Positions 26,043 to 36,661 of a DNA stretch of 64,000 nucleotides are shown here, piece by piece. The first letter of the stretch is position 1, and every line of letters starts with the position of its first letter. Origin of the DNA: Enterovibrio norvegicus FF-33 (GTDB taxonomy: Bacteria; Pseudomonadota; Gammaproteobacteria; Enterobacterales; Vibrionaceae); contig NZ_AJYD02000038.1 of assembly GCF_000286835.2 (NCBI RefSeq), positions 1,804,453-1,868,452 of the forward strand, given 5' to 3'. The translations under genes were made by a program, and so were the position numbers. The notes beneath the pieces were generated by a model that worked only from the letters and a program-made list of their open reading frames with translations, searched no databases and was not told where the DNA came from.

Positions 26043-26504
26043 TCAGGCCATGGTAAGAAGCGACTTGCCTAGCAGCCATTCAAACTCTTTTTCGAACTCT
26101 TCACCATAGCGATTACAGCACACATCATGCAATTTTCGGCTGGCATGGCTAGTGAACTCTACTGCATTTTCCGAAGAAACGGAGTGAAGAAAGAAGAGGC
26201 GGAGAACGGCAGTAAAGCGGTTGTCAGATCGAAGTGCGGTTAGCCAGCTCTCAATGAATGTACGCTTATCGCCTTCTAGGTCTAACCTATCGATCAATAT
26301 GTTCAGTAACCTGTCATCTAGACGTGTAATGAAATCGGTTTTCTTTGGAAAGTGATGGCTGATCCCTGTACGAGATATGCCTGTCTGCTGACTCAGTGTT
26401 GTGTATGACATTTTGTCGTATCCAAGCGTAACCAATTGGTCAACCACCGCATCAAGGATCGTTCTTATCGTGACTTCAGTATCTTCTTTGCTTCTCTTTG
26501 GCAT
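26043..26504 (-). CDS. TetR-family transcriptional regulator
   Basis: 153 residues from the ATG at 26504, with AGGGATAAGACC before it. The N-terminal HTH is TILDAVVDQLVTLGYDKM followed by YTTLSQQTGISRTGISHHFPKKTDF (about 22-60), a standard TetR DNA-binding domain. The ligand domain is short for TetR proteins. It is divergent from the acyl-CoA ligase gene at 26959, which may be its target; that would suggest an acyl-CoA or fatty acid ligand (inference). Confidence 0.85.
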   Translation of the reverse strand: MPKRSKEDTEVTIRTILDAVVDQLVTLGYDKMSYTTLSQQTGISRTGISHHFPKKTDFITRLDDRLLNILIDRLDLEGDKRTFIESWLTALRSDNRFTAVLRLFFLHSVSSENAVEFTSHASRKLHDVCCNRYGEEFEKEFEWLLGKSLLTMA

Positions 26505-26958
26505 GGTCTTATCCCTGTTTCTTGGCTTCAATCACCTGTAACAATCAAGACATCAGTTCTACTGCTGCAAGCGCTTCTATTATTTATGTCGCATTACCGT
26601 AGAGCTTGATTACGCTTAAAACGAAAGAGTTTACCGACCACCTACCCTTAAGTTAACGATCTTAAAGATAGTACATGTGTACACTTTATGAGCAAAAGAC
26701 GTTCGAAAATCCAAGAAGCGTGAACAGCGTTAGATTTGAGGGCGGGTATCAACATGAATCTGTAACGTACTGAAAGCAAAATGCTATTCTATGTTAACAA
26801 TACGTGAACAAAATGCAGCGAGCGTTACCTGCATCAAAATTTGAACAAGTGTTTAAATGAATCTCTTGACCTAAGCACATAGAAATCCTTAATTTAACAC
26901 TTCGATAACATAGAATTATAACTATTACTCTATTCCCTACAGCTATACGGGGTCCTTT
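26505..26958. other. Divergent promoter region of TetR and acyl-CoA ligase genes
   Basis: About 450 bp without a supported gene. It is AT-rich near the right end and contains GTACA-TG-TGTAC (26671-26682), an interrupted palindrome that could be a TetR operator. No other feature was recognised. Confidence 0.4.
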
Positions 26959-28605
26959 ATGGCTCAACCAAAACCTTACCAACAAGCTCTTCGCTGGGCT
27001 GAAGAACGCCCGAATGAGATCTTTCTTCGCCAGATCATCAACCGTCAGTTTAAGGACTTCACTTACTCTGATGCTGTTGACCAAGCTCTGAGGATCGTTT
27101 CTGCCCTGAGAGGTATGGGACTGGAACCTGGAGATAAAATCGGCTTGATTTCGAAGAACTGCGCAGAGTGGTTCATCACCGATCTTGCTTTGATGCTAGG
27201 AAGTTATGTCAGCGTCCCCATTTTCCCAACCGCGGGCGCAGATACCATTGGGCATTGTCTCGATCACTCAGAAGCAAAGTTGTTGTTTGTAGGTAAATTG
27301 GACGACACAAAAGCGCTGAAAGAGACCCTAGAAATCCGTAGCAAGCTTCCCACTATAGCGTTCCCTTATCCCACCATTCATTGCGGTTACGACTGGGGTG
27401 ATTTGATTGCTCAACATAGCCGAGCTGAAGTGAACCCAGAGCATCAAGACGACGATTTAATGTCTATCGTGTACACCTCCGGTACGTCTGGCTTACCAAA
27501 AGGCGCCATGCTGACTCACGGTGGTTTTGCTTGGTCGTCACAACAACTGATTAATAGCATTGGTATGCGAGAGGGCGAACGCCTGTTTTCTTACTTGCCA
27601 CTCGCACACATTACAGAGCGTGTTTACATTCTTGGCACAGCAATGATGTCCGGCATTTGCACTGCATTTCCTGAATCTCTCGATACCTTTATTGATGATG
27701 TCAAAATGCACCGCCCGACCCTGTTCATTTCTGTACCGCGTCTATGGACGCTGTTTCAGCAACGTATTCAGCAAAAACTGCCTCCTGCGAAACTCAACAT
27801 TTTGCTCAAGATCCCTGTGGTTTCTGGCTTAATTAAAAAGAAGATCGCGCAGAACCTTGGCTTGGACCAAGCGCGCGTGCTGGGGTGTGGTTCTGCACCA
27901 GTATCAGCAGCACTGCTGAGCTGGTATGAAAAGCTCGGGTTACACATTACTGAAGCATGGGGTATGACGGAGTCGTTCGCTTATAGCACGTTGAATTACC
28001 CATTCAGAGAAGACAAAATCGGTACCGTCGGTAATGCCGGCCCGGGTGTTGCGATGAGAATTGCTGCTGATGGCGAGATCCTTGTGAAAAGTCAGGGGCT
28101 TTTTGCTGGATACTACAAAAACCCAGAAGCCAGTGCTGAAACCATCATTGATGGCTGGCTGCATACCGGTGACATTGGCGATATTGATAACGAGGGTTAC
28201 CTCACTATTCAAGGGCGTAAGAATGACACGTTCAAAACAGCCAAAGGTAAGTTTGTTAGCCCTGTGCCTATTGAGAAGCGGCTGTTTGAACTCAGTAACG
28301 TTGAAATGATGTGCTTGGTTGGCTCAGGCATGCCTGGCCCTGTTCTTCTGGCTCTCCCCCATGATTTCCCTAACTTTGATCGCGCGCGCTATGAGCGTCG
28401 CGTGACGAAAGTGATTGAGACCATCAACAAGGAGCTTGAATCACACGCGAAAATCAAAGGTGTGTTGATGATCAAAGAGCCTTGGAGTATTGAAAACGGA
28501 TTACTAACACCAACGTTGAAAATCCGTCGTCATCTGCTTGAAAAGAAATACCATGATGTCGGTGCGGTATGGCCTGCTGATAAACTGGTGCAATGGGAAG
28601 ACTAA
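26959..28605 (+). CDS. AMP-dependent acyl-CoA synthetase/ligase
   Basis: 548 residues of the adenylate-forming family. The ATP-binding loop is IVYTSGTSGLPKGAMLTHGG (about 170-190), followed by SYLPLAHITERV, EAWGMTES (core motif A5), GWLHTGDIGDIDNEGYLTI (A7) and GRKNDTFKTAKGKFVSP, in which the conserved Lys environment is seen. The AHITERV motif and C-terminal layout resemble long-chain fatty acyl-CoA ligases. The last 100 residues appear diverged from the standard A10 lysine region. A divergent TetR gene may regulate it. A strong terminator follows. Confidence 0.88.
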   Translation: MAQPKPYQQALRWAEERPNEIFLRQIINRQFKDFTYSDAVDQALRIVSALRGMGLEPGDKIGLISKNCAEWFITDLALMLGSYVSVPIFPTAGADTIGHCLDHSEAKLLFVGKLDDTKALKETLEIRSKLPTIAFPYPTIHCGYDWGDLIAQHSRAEVNPEHQDDDLMSIVYTSGTSGLPKGAMLTHGGFAWSSQQLINSIGMREGERLFSYLPLAHITERVYILGTAMMSGICTAFPESLDTFIDDVKMHRPTLFISVPRLWTLFQQRIQQKLPPAKLNILLKIPVVSGLIKKKIAQNLGLDQARVLGCGSAPVSAALLSWYEKLGLHITEAWGMTESFAYSTLNYPFREDKIGTVGNAGPGVAMRIAADGEILVKSQGLFAGYYKNPEASAETIIDGWLHTGDIGDIDNEGYLTIQGRKNDTFKTAKGKFVSPVPIEKRLFELSNVEMMCLVGSGMPGPVLLALPHDFPNFDRARYERRVTKVIETINKELESHAKIKGVLMIKEPWSIENGLLTPTLKIRRHLLEKKYHDVGAVWPADKLVQWED

Positions 28606-28626
28606 CCCTATTTAGATCAAGCATCT

Positions 28627-28653
28627 AAACGGGCCTTTGGGCCCGTTTTTTAT
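28627..28653 (+). terminator. Terminator after acyl-CoA ligase gene
   Basis: ACGGGCC and GGCCCGT pair around a 4-base loop, with a TTTTT tract following. Confidence 0.92.
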
Positions 28654-28788
28654 TGTGTTGAATTCGACTGGTTGATTCATTTCCTCTCGATAATCCAATA
28701 AAAAACCCTACAAACCGAGGCGTTAAATGTAGTAATATTACGAAAAGTCGAAAGACTATCCTCATCCCCATCATCGAGAGAGTGATCA

Positions 28789-29085
28789 ATGAGCCAGGAA
28801 GAATATCAAGTATGTGATGCGTGCGGCGTGACCGCAGAAATGGGTTACGTGATCAGCGAAGGCGATGACGTTGCTGAAGTTGAAATCTTTGCGTCGGACA
28901 AAACAGCCGCCATGGCTGAGTTTCGTGCTTACCTGTCACTGGCGAAAGAAGTTAATGACGCAGTGATTCATGACCTCGATGAAAACGCAGAGTGGGGGTT
29001 AAACCCACTGACCGTGAAGCTTAAGTTTGAATGCAGTGCTGAGAAGCTCATTTTCGAACTCCGTAGCCGCGCACTGGCAAAATAA
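28789..29085 (+). CDS. YfcZ/YiiS family protein
   Basis: 98 residues. It has the N-terminal CDACG Cys pair, a central acidic and Ala-rich region and the C-terminal KLKFECSAEKLIFELRSR signature of the YfcZ/YiiS (DUF406) family, small cytosolic proteins of unknown function common in enterics and vibrios. GAGAGAGTGATCA stands before the ATG. It is a single gene with a terminator. Confidence 0.85.
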   Translation: MSQEEYQVCDACGVTAEMGYVISEGDDVAEVEIFASDKTAAMAEFRAYLSLAKEVNDAVIHDLDENAEWGLNPLTVKLKFECSAEKLIFELRSRALAK

Positions 29086-29136
29086 AACTCGATCATTCTT
29101 GTTAGTGCTTGTTGCTATCACTGAACACAATGAATG

Positions 29137-29174
29137 AAAAAAGGCCGTTAGCTAAATCTGCTAACGGCCTTTTT
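29137..29174. terminator. Bidirectional terminator between yfcZ-like gene and hybrid kinase
   Basis: GGCCGTTAG and CTAACGGCC form a stem flanked by A6 and T5 tracts. It lies between the ends of convergent genes. Confidence 0.93.
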
Positions 29175-29209
29175 GTTTTCAGCAATACCTGTCACTCACC
29201 AAAACAACG

Positions 29210-32200
29210 TTAGAACAATGTCGGCGTGTTTTCCTCTTCATCCACACCCAGGGTTTCAATTACCGCCTCAAGTTTCTTCGCTGCAATTTCATATTCGAAC
29301 TTACGAATGGCGTCTTCAACGGGCTCAAGGTTAACGTCCATGCTTTTCGAGCTTTGTTTGATACCTGTAATAAAATCAACCGCCTGCGTATCAAAATTAT
29401 TGAGCAAGATTTTAAGTTGCTCCAATTCAATACGGAACTCTCTTGGCGTATAACCCGCAAAACCGGCTTCCACGGGCTTCGCTTCTTCCTCTTTTTCACC
29501 CGGAATGTAGGTTTTTATTTGTTTTAAGCACGCCTCGATTTTGTCCATCAGGCTGGCATCCATTTTCAGATCTGTGCTTGCTTGATCTTCAAGATTCCCG
29601 GCAAGAACAGCTAAGCCTTTTGCAGACACATTGGCAGCAGCGCCTTTCAAAGAGTGAGCAAACATCTCAACATCTTCTCGATTTTCATCAGCCAGTGCCT
29701 GACGGATTTTATCAATCACGGCCAATTTCGTATCTGTGAATGCCCCCATGACTTTCCAGTAGGCTTTCGAATTGCCGCCAATACGGTTAATCCCCTCATT
29801 GGCATCAAGAACCAGTGGATCAATGTCTGCAATCTGAACATCAATTTCATCTTGAACCTTTTGAACATTGAGCACGACTGACGATTTCACCACCTCTTTG
29901 GACGCTGTCGTCCACCGTTGGATGGTAGTAAGAAGCTCATCCACATCTATCGGCTTAGATACGTGATCATTCATGCCTGCTTCTTTACACTGCTTGACGT
30001 CTCGTTCCATGGCATTAGCCGTCATGGCGACAATCGGCAGCCCCGCCAATGACTCAATTTCTCGAATTTTCTTGGTGGCCGTCACCCCATCCATCACAGG
30101 CATCTGCATATCCATCAACACAATGTCGAAGTGTTGCTCCTGCACCATATCAAGTGCAATTTGGCCGTTGTCTGCCACTTCAATCACTGGGTCAAACTGC
30201 TCAAGAATACCCTTGGCGACTTCTTGGTTGATCATGTTGTCTTCTACCAGGAGTATTTTTACGCCTGTGAAGTCTATTTCTTCAGAAACATCTTGATGCA
30301 CGTCACGGCTATTAAGAAGTTTAAGCTCTTCTTTACCAAATGCTCCCATCAAGGCGTCAAATAGGGAAGATGGATTGATAGGCTTTACCAGCGATGCATC
30401 AAACAAGTTTTGTACGTCGTCACCGATCAGCCCTGCATCTTCACCATAGGCACTAGCCAGAATCACTTTCGGCATTTTATTGATTTGTAACTCATGGATT
30501 TGCATCGTGGCTTCATCACCATTAATGCCCGGCATTTTCCAATCCATCACCACGACATCAAAGCCATCGTTACTTTGATCGGCAGATTGCACTTCGAACA
30601 CGGCTTCTTCACCATTAGAGACGGCTGCCACGCGCAGATTTAGGTTATCAAGCAAGGCATACATGATGTCTCGTGACGCTTGGTTATCATCCACAACCAA
30701 CACACGTTTATCATTGAGCACGGTCGCTTTAGCCACCTGCTCTTTAATGCTGGATTCGCTACGACCACAACGAATGGTAAACGAGAACGTGGAACCTTTT
30801 CCGGGTTCACTCGCGACCCAAATTCGCCCGCCCATCAATTCAACAAAGCTTTTTGAAATGGTTAAACCAAGCCCTGTACCGCCGTATTTTCGCGTGATAG
30901 AGCCATCTGCCTGAGAGAATGACTGGAACAGGCGTCCCAATTGCTCATCAGACATGCCAATCCCCGAATCCTGAATGTCGAACTGCACTTCGACAATTTC
31001 ATCGCATTCGGTCACTTTTCTAGCGCGAATAATAATTTCGCCGCTGTCGGTGAATTTAACGGAGTTACCCGTCAGGTTAATAATAATTTGTCCTAGGCGT
31101 AACGGGTCACCCACGAGGTCATCTGGCAAGTCGGGGTCAATATCAAAAATGAGCTCCAGCTCTTTCTCTTTCGCTTTGACTGAAATGATGTTGCTGATGT
31201 TGTCCAGCACTTCACTAAAGCGGAATCCGATGTGTTCGACCGAGAGCTTACCGGCTTCAATTTTCGAGAAATCGAGAATGTCATTGATGATGCCAAGCAA
31301 CGACTTACCCGCTTTTTCAATATTGCCGACATAGTTACGTTGCTTGTCATTCAAATCCGTTAACAAAGCTAAGTGAGACATACCCAATATGGCATTCATT
31401 GGAGTACGAATTTCATGGCTCATATTCGCCAAGAATTCCCCTTTGGCTTTACTGGCTTCTGTGGCTTGGTCTTTCGCGGCAATCAAATCGGATTCGAGGC
31501 GTTTTTGAGTGGTAACATCAACGAACATGCCCACAACACCCAAGGGTTCTCCATCACCGCCGTAATAAGTGGCTTCGTACACCGTTAAGATACGGACATC
31601 GCCATTGGCATTCGGAAGTTCTATCTCATAGACGCTTGAGCCTGGGTTTTCGAGCAGTGTTTTTTCTTTTTCATCGAACATGGTGGCGACATCTTCGGTA
31701 AATAGCTCCGACGGTGTTTTGTCCATGACATCGACATAGAAAAGGCCAAGAAAGTCAGTGAACGCGTCGTTGACGCCGATGTAATAGCCTTCGGTGTTTC
31801 TAAAGTAGGTAGGGTTTGGTATCGCATTAATAATTTGCTGGTTGAGCTTCAACTGCTCAGAAACACGGTGTTCCGCTTCGAGCTGTAGCTCGGCGTTTAT
31901 TGTGAGCTGAATGCCCACAGCCAAATCTTCTTGCGCCTCTAACAGCCAATCAATTTCTTTGTCGGAGAAAGTACGTACAGACCCTAATTCCAACACCCCG
32001 ACCATGTCGTTATTAACAATAAGGGGCATGAAATACATTTCTTCCAACATCAACTTACCAGCAGGTAACGTAAGCGCGAATTTGTCTTTGTCGTTTCTGA
32101 TCCGCAGAAACTCTTTTGTCAGCATAATGGTGCGATGGAAAGAGACGGCTTCTACGTCCATCTCTTCCGTTTTTTCATCAACACCCACACCGCCCACCAA

Positions 32201-33262
32201 ATTCAGCCTCTCTCCTCGGAGAACGTAGATCGCAACATAAGGCAACTCAAGGCGTTGTGAATAGAAGTTCGCAACTTGAAGGCCAAGGTCTTTGGTATCG
32301 GAACAACCACGGATAAGATCTGAAAACGCTTTAATTTGACGACTGAATTCAAACCTCTGAGCAATTTCAGCCAACACTTCATTTTGTGCGGCAGCAAGGT
32401 CTTTCAATTCGCCTTGGCTTTCCACATCCAGCTTGAATTCGAACTGCTTGTCACGCACTTTGCTAACAATAACGCGGCGAATGTTATCTAGCGGTTTGAG
32501 GAATCGATACCATAACAGGACGGTGGACATTCCCACTGTCACAATCAACAAAAATGCCATCGAAATAGCAACACCATCCATGTTTGCGCGTTGCTGAACC
32601 AGTCGATCTAGTTCGGCATGTGAGCTTTTCTCAATGGCATCATAAAATGCGCCAATAGGCCCCATGATTTTGTTTTTTGCATGGATATATTCCGGCCCGA
32701 ATAACATTTGTCGTGCAAGTTCAGGATCGGGAATGACACGCTCTATACCACGAGCCGTGCGTTTCTTCCCTTGGATCAAATTCATTGCCTCTTGCTCAAT
32801 GGAAATGAGCTCTTGCGATCGAGAAAGTGCTTGGGTCAAAAACGACATTTGCGCCTCACTCACCCCCGAATCGCGCATGCGACCGAGTAAAGAAGGGAAA
32901 TCAGGACGAATTGGAATATCAGGGGCTTGCACTTCATAGTTGGGATCAGACAACTGGGCCCAATAATCAAAATTGAAACTCTCAGGAAGCGGGAGCTGCC
33001 CATCACGTACCGCTTTCACATTATCAAACAAGTAACGCCAACGATTGTTCGATGTAACAGCATAATTTCGCGCAAACTGTGTGAGTAATTCGGAGCTGTT
33101 TTTCAACTCCGTCGCCAACGCATATTGTTCATAGCGTTTCTCGTAGATTTTGTTGATGTCTTCCGAAAGTGCTTCTGAGCGTATGTTTGCAAATATAGTT
33201 AACACGCCAAGAACGAGAATAAACCCCATTAATGCGAAGAAAATGTGGCGAATCGATCTCAT
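29210..33262 (-). CDS. Hybrid sensor histidine kinase with two receivers and Hpt domain
   Basis: 1350 residues from the ATG at 33262, which has GGAGACAAA before it. Order: a membrane segment (about 8-26), a periplasmic domain (27-230), a second membrane segment (233-253), a HAMP-like part, GAF (about 310-455), PAS (475-585), HisKA with His616 in NMSHEIRTP, HATPase (N-box and GGTGLGL), a first receiver (VVMDWKMPG), a second receiver ([12 protein letters not shown]) and a C-terminal Hpt with [10 protein letters not shown]. The His-Asp-Asp-His relay can pass phosphate to an unlinked regulator. No regulator gene is adjacent. The layout resembles BarA- or VieS-type phosphorelay kinases, but the signal is unknown. 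Confidence 0.9.
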   Translation of the reverse strand: MRSIRHIFFALMGFILVLGVLTIFANIRSEALSEDINKIYEKRYEQYALATELKNSSELLTQFARNYAVTSNNRWRYLFDNVKAVRDGQLPLPESFNFDYWAQLSDPNYEVQAPDIPIRPDFPSLLGRMRDSGVSEAQMSFLTQALSRSQELISIEQEAMNLIQGKKRTARGIERVIPDPELARQMLFGPEYIHAKNKIMGPIGAFYDAIEKSSHAELDRLVQQRANMDGVAISMAFLLIVTVGMSTVLLWYRFLKPLDNIRRVIVSKVRDKQFEFKLDVESQGELKDLAAAQNEVLAEIAQRFEFSRQIKAFSDLIRGCSDTKDLGLQVANFYSQRLELPYVAIYVLRGERLNLVGGVGVDEKTEEMDVEAVSFHRTIMLTKEFLRIRNDKDKFALTLPAGKLMLEEMYFMPLIVNNDMVGVLELGSVRTFSDKEIDWLLEAQEDLAVGIQLTINAELQLEAEHRVSEQLKLNQQIINAIPNPTYFRNTEGYYIGVNDAFTDFLGLFYVDVMDKTPSELFTEDVATMFDEKEKTLLENPGSSVYEIELPNANGDVRILTVYEATYYGGDGEPLGVVGMFVDVTTQKRLESDLIAAKDQATEASKAKGEFLANMSHEIRTPMNAILGMSHLALLTDLNDKQRNYVGNIEKAGKSLLGIINDILDFSKIEAGKLSVEHIGFRFSEVLDNISNIISVKAKEKELELIFDIDPDLPDDLVGDPLRLGQIIINLTGNSVKFTDSGEIIIRARKVTECDEIVEVQFDIQDSGIGMSDEQLGRLFQSFSQADGSITRKYGGTGLGLTISKSFVELMGGRIWVASEPGKGSTFSFTIRCGRSESSIKEQVAKATVLNDKRVLVVDDNQASRDIMYALLDNLNLRVAAVSNGEEAVFEVQSADQSNDGFDVVVMDWKMPGINGDEATMQIHELQINKMPKVILASAYGEDAGLIGDDVQNLFDASLVKPINPSSLFDALMGAFGKEELKLLNSRDVHQDVSEEIDFTGVKILLVEDNMINQEVAKGILEQFDPVIEVADNGQIALDMVQEQHFDIVLMDMQMPVMDGVTATKKIREIESLAGLPIVAMTANAMERDVKQCKEAGMNDHVSKPIDVDELLTTIQRWTTASKEVVKSSVVLNVQKVQDEIDVQIADIDPLVLDANEGINRIGGNSKAYWKVMGAFTDTKLAVIDKIRQALADENREDVEMFAHSLKGAAANVSAKGLAVLAGNLEDQASTDLKMDASLMDKIEACLKQIKTYIPGEKEEEAKPVEAGFAGYTPREFRIELEQLKILLNNFDTQAVDFITGIKQSSKSMDVNLEPVEDAIRKFEYEIAAKKLEAVIETLGVDEEENTPTLF

Positions 33263-33481
33263 TTTGTCTCCAAAGTCTCGAAATGGTGACACCGCTATCA
33301 CATAAGCGTAGACCGCTAGTGACCGTTGATAAAGTGAGAAAAAGCAAAAGCCTGTTTGCACTTATCGATAAATCACGTCATAACTGAGTAACGCTCAAAA
33401 AATATCCAAACATGAGCAGTACGAGAGTTTGCCGCGAGCACATTGGATTGGCACAGAGACGGAACTCATGAAGAGGTAAAA

Positions 33482-34366
33482 GTGACACCCATTTATAAAG
33501 GAACAATGGCAATGCTAATTGGCATTTCCATACTCAGCGTCGATAGTCTGTTGATCAGATTAATTGAGGCATCCGGTTGGACGTTGCTTTTCTGGCGAGG
33601 CCTGATCTCTGCAATAGTGATTACGGCATTTGTACTTGTCCGTAACCCCAAAGAATCGCTAACAGCACTGAAAAAACCTTCCAAAAATTTACTGATCGGG
33701 TCTTTGGCATTCTCTCTCTCCACGGTGTGTTTCGTTTTATCGATTGAACACACTCAAGTTGCCAGCACGCTTATTATTATCAATGTCAGCCCGTTGATCT
33801 GCGCAGCGCTTGCGTTTGTGTTTTTAAAAGAAAAAATTGACACAAGAACTCTCTTGGCGATCGTTGCAGCGACTTTTGGCATCGTGTTTGTTTTTTATGG
33901 GAAGGCGTTACCGAACGCGTCGTTTGGCAATATGATGGCGTTAGTCACTGCATTGATGTTGGCCACTTATTTTGTGGTACTGCGAGAAAGTAAAAGCGCA
34001 AATGCTCAATTGTTCCTGATCTTTGGCGGACTATGTACAGCGACCATTGCGCTGATAGCAGGTGCAGAGCCCTTTTCGCTGACGCAGCAAGAGTGGGTAT
34101 ATATTCTCATTTTGTGTGCGGGTGTTGTGCCTGTTTCCTTTATCTTGATTTCCATTGGCCCGAAATACCTTCCTGCTGCTCATGCCAATCTCTTCATGCT
34201 GTTAGAGGCAATTCTTGGGCCGATTTTTGTTTGGATGGCATTGGGAGAAGTACCGAGTGAGAATGTATTGATCGGGGGCGGAATTATCTTGCTGACGCTA
34301 GTGTTGTTTACACTCTCGGCGGCAAAGAGCCGAAAAATGTCCAATAAAAAGCCCAGCGCACTGTAA
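33482..34366 (+). CDS. EamA/DMT-family transporter
   Basis: 294 residues from GTG at 33482, which has GAAGAGGTAAAA before it; an upstream TTG would give a hydrophilic leader and is less likely. Ten hydrophobic segments fall into two EamA repeats, each starting with a Gly-rich segment (MAMLIGISILSVDSLLIR and MMALVTALMLATYFVVLRE). Members export amino acids, purine metabolites or drugs. The substrate here is unknown. The gene is divergent from the hybrid kinase and convergent with the DnaJ-related gene. Confidence 0.87.
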   Translation: MTPIYKGTMAMLIGISILSVDSLLIRLIEASGWTLLFWRGLISAIVITAFVLVRNPKESLTALKKPSKNLLIGSLAFSLSTVCFVLSIEHTQVASTLIIINVSPLICAALAFVFLKEKIDTRTLLAIVAATFGIVFVFYGKALPNASFGNMMALVTALMLATYFVVLRESKSANAQLFLIFGGLCTATIALIAGAEPFSLTQQEWVYILILCAGVVPVSFILISIGPKYLPAAHANLFMLLEAILGPIFVWMALGEVPSENVLIGGGIILLTLVLFTLSAAKSRKMSNKKPSAL

Positions 34367-34380
34367 TCATTACGCTGGGC
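34345..34380 (-). terminator. Terminator of the DnaJ-related gene
   Basis: GCCCAGCG and CGCTGGGC form an 8-bp stem around a 14-base loop, and the minus strand continues with a T5 run. The stem overlaps the last codons of the convergent EamA gene. Confidence 0.8.
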
Positions 34381-34398
34381 ATCGTGTTTAATGCCAAC

Positions 34399-35007
34399 CT
34401 ATAAGCGCAAACTCTGCCACGCTTCACACATAGTACGAAATGTCGCAGCATCACCTTCAGGGCGATCGGGGTGCCACTTCAACGCCATCTTGCGCCACTG
34501 TCGGCGGATCTCTAAGTTTGATGCTGTATCTGATAACCCCAAGGCTTTTAACGCATTGCGCCGTTCTACGGTAGTTTCGCTGCAGTGACCAACGTGCTGC
34601 TGATACCGTTTCCAAAATGACTTGAGCAGCTCTCGAACGTCTTCCGTCTGCGCATCATAGTTTTTCCAATCCATGTAGTATTCTCGCAATGGATCATCGC
34701 GATTCACTTCATGTTGGACAAAACCTGACCCTGCTCCACGCCACATCAATCGAATATCCATGGATTCAACTTGAAGCCATTGGTTGGGAAGCAACGTCTC
34801 TTGTAACTGGTAGAGCGCGTTCATGATGAGAAAATTACGCTTGAACAGGTCCAATTGGGGATCATCATCCAAGTGGTCCATGATGGTATTTTTCTGCAGT
34901 TCAGCCATTAGGTAGTGGACTTTCCAGCTTTCATTCGACGCTTCAAGAACACTAAGTATTGGCCAGATCAGAGGGTTATCAATTTCATCCCGTTGTTCTG
35001 CAAGCAT
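34399..35007 (-). CDS. DnaJ-related protein (J domain at C-terminus)
   Basis: 202 residues. The N-terminal 130 residues fit the DNA-J-related N-terminal domain (LIWPILSVLEAS, KVHYLMAELQ, MNALYQLQETL). The C-terminal J domain (about 148-200) has the invariant His-Pro-Asp in LKWHPDRPEGD, needed to stimulate Hsp70. Having the J domain at the C-terminus is typical for this family. The client is unknown. AAGGAGAAATGGCAGT lies before the ATG, at a longer than usual spacing. Confidence 0.85.
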   Translation of the reverse strand: MLAEQRDEIDNPLIWPILSVLEASNESWKVHYLMAELQKNTIMDHLDDDPQLDLFKRNFLIMNALYQLQETLLPNQWLQVESMDIRLMWRGAGSGFVQHEVNRDDPLREYYMDWKNYDAQTEDVRELLKSFWKRYQQHVGHCSETTVERRNALKALGLSDTASNLEIRRQWRKMALKWHPDRPEGDAATFRTMCEAWQSLRL

Positions 35008-35268
35008 ACTGCCATTTCTCCTTTGCCCTAATGTCGTACTTATAAGACATTAATCCATAATCACGTGAATCGCCTACAAAATTGCTTTCTTCTGTAATGA
35101 GTCACAACTTCTTGCCTTCTTAAGTTTGTCGTTACCGCTCGCTATTGACAAAAGACTCAGAAAACAGGGGTTGCATACTCAGTGCCAGTTTTGAGATTGC
35201 GCGTTAGATTTTCCGACATTGTGTTCAGTGAAAAACGTGAGATATGCGCAGGGTGTTGAGAAGAAAGA
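35008..35268. other. Intergenic stretch without supported gene
   Basis: Between the DnaJ-related start and the gcvT terminator I find no gene. A TTGACA hexamer occurs near 35145 but no well-spaced -10 element was found. Confidence 0.4.
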
Positions 35269-35298
35269 AAAAAGGCCAAAGCGAGGCTTTGGCCTTTT
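35269..35298. terminator. Terminator downstream of gcvT
   Basis: AAAGGCCAAAGC and GCTTTGGCCTTT pair around GAG, with a T6 run on the minus strand. It is the first strong terminator after gcvT. Confidence 0.88.
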
Positions 35299-35423
35299 GA
35301 CTAGATAACAATAGACAAGCGTTAATCAGATTAAACGCATCGTGATAAAGCGGCAAAAAAGTGACGCAATATCATTTTCACCGCATCGCTAACAACGTTA
35401 AACGACCCGATTACACGCAGTGC

Positions 35424-36542
35424 TTAACCACGGTAATAGCGCTGTGGCACGAACGGCATTTTCTCTACCGTCATCGGCAATTTCTTACCACGCACTTCCG
35501 CAAACACTTCCGTGCCAATCACTGCACTTGCTATTGCTACATAGCCCATCGCTACGGGTTGACCTTTGGTTGGCCCAAACGTGCCGCTGGTGACGATACC
35601 TATTTCATTGTCATCGGCATCAAACAGTTTTGCGCCTTCGCGAACAGGCGCTTTGCTTGAACCAATGAGACCAACACGCTTACGTGACACATCTTTGGTG
35701 GCGATTTGATCAAGAATGATGTCAGCACCCGGGAAGCCACCCGCACGCTCGCCATCGGCACGACGTGGCTTGCTGATCGCCCAAAGCAAACTTGCTTCAA
35801 CTGGCGTGGTGGTGGTGTCGATGTCGTGCCCATACAGGCACAATCCGCACTCAAGACGCAGTGAATCACGCGCGCCAAGACCAATCCACTCGACTTCTTC
35901 GTTCGCTAGCAGTGAGCGAGCAAACGCATCGGCTTTATCGGCAGACACTGAGATTTCATAGCCATCTTCACCGGTGTAGCCTGAGCGACTCACCACGCAT
36001 TCTATGCCGCCAAGATCCATCATTGCCGCATCCATAAAGACCATGTCTGCCACAGCAGGGTTCAAACGGGCAAGCACGTCAACCGCTTTCGGGCCTTGTA
36101 AGGCAAGCAGTGCGCGATCTTCAATCAGTTCCAGCGTGACATCCGCAGGTAAGTTAGCCTGTAGATGTGCAATGTCTTGTTCTTTACACGCTGCATTAAC
36201 GACCACAAACAGGTGATCGCCAAAGTTAGTCACCATCAAGTCATCCATCAAGCCGCCTTGCTCATTGGTAAACAGTGCATAGCGTTGTTTACCTGCTGGC
36301 AGATCAATAATATCGACTGGCACTAATGCTTCCAGCGCCTTTGCCGCGTTCTCGCCATGAAGGCGAAGTTGCCCCATGTGCGAAACGTCAAACAAGCCGG
36401 CATTATCACGGCAATGAATGTGTTCTTTACGTACACCTAACGCGTACTGAACGGGCATTTCGTAACCAGCAAATGGCACCATTTTGCCACCCATTTCAAT
36501 GTGCAGATCGTGTAGCGGGGTTTTCAAAAGATCCTGAGACAT
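35424..36542 (-). CDS. gcvT: Aminomethyltransferase, T-protein of the glycine cleavage system
   Basis: 372 residues. It takes the aminomethyl group from the H protein, transfers the carbon to tetrahydrofolate and releases ammonia. Family motifs are visible: FAGYEMPVQY, GLFDVSHMGQL with the conserved Asp near the folate site, LLALQGPKA, SRSGYTGEDGYEI, GLGARDSLRLECGL and the C-terminal PVAMGYV. GGAGTGAAAC precedes the ATG. It follows the XRE-cupin gene by 120 bp on the same strand. The partner proteins GcvH and GcvP are in the divergent operon. No glycine riboswitch was found in the leader. Confidence 0.95.
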   Translation of the reverse strand: MSQDLLKTPLHDLHIEMGGKMVPFAGYEMPVQYALGVRKEHIHCRDNAGLFDVSHMGQLRLHGENAAKALEALVPVDIIDLPAGKQRYALFTNEQGGLMDDLMVTNFGDHLFVVVNAACKEQDIAHLQANLPADVTLELIEDRALLALQGPKAVDVLARLNPAVADMVFMDAAMMDLGGIECVVSRSGYTGEDGYEISVSADKADAFARSLLANEEVEWIGLGARDSLRLECGLCLYGHDIDTTTTPVEASLLWAISKPRRADGERAGGFPGADIILDQIATKDVSRKRVGLIGSSKAPVREGAKLFDADDNEIGIVTSGTFGPTKGQPVAMGYVAIASAVIGTEVFAEVRGKKLPMTVEKMPFVPQRYYRG

Positions 36543-36661
36543 GTTTCACTCCATGATCACGGCGTCAGCCGACGTTCTCGCATTTCCGCTCTATCTGTAA
36601 GCTCAAGATGTACGCAAGCTAAAGATATCAACGGGCTAAAATATGTGTGCACCTGACACTA

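Noticed and set aside
35100-35298. Orphan small RNA ending at the hairpin 35269-35298
   Set aside because: The hairpin is explained as the gcvT terminator and no well-spaced promoter was found on the plus strand.
36543-36661. Glycine riboswitch before gcvT
   Set aside because: I looked for the conserved GCCGAAGG and CTCTCAGG-type core on the minus strand and found no match; only a covariance search could fully exclude it.
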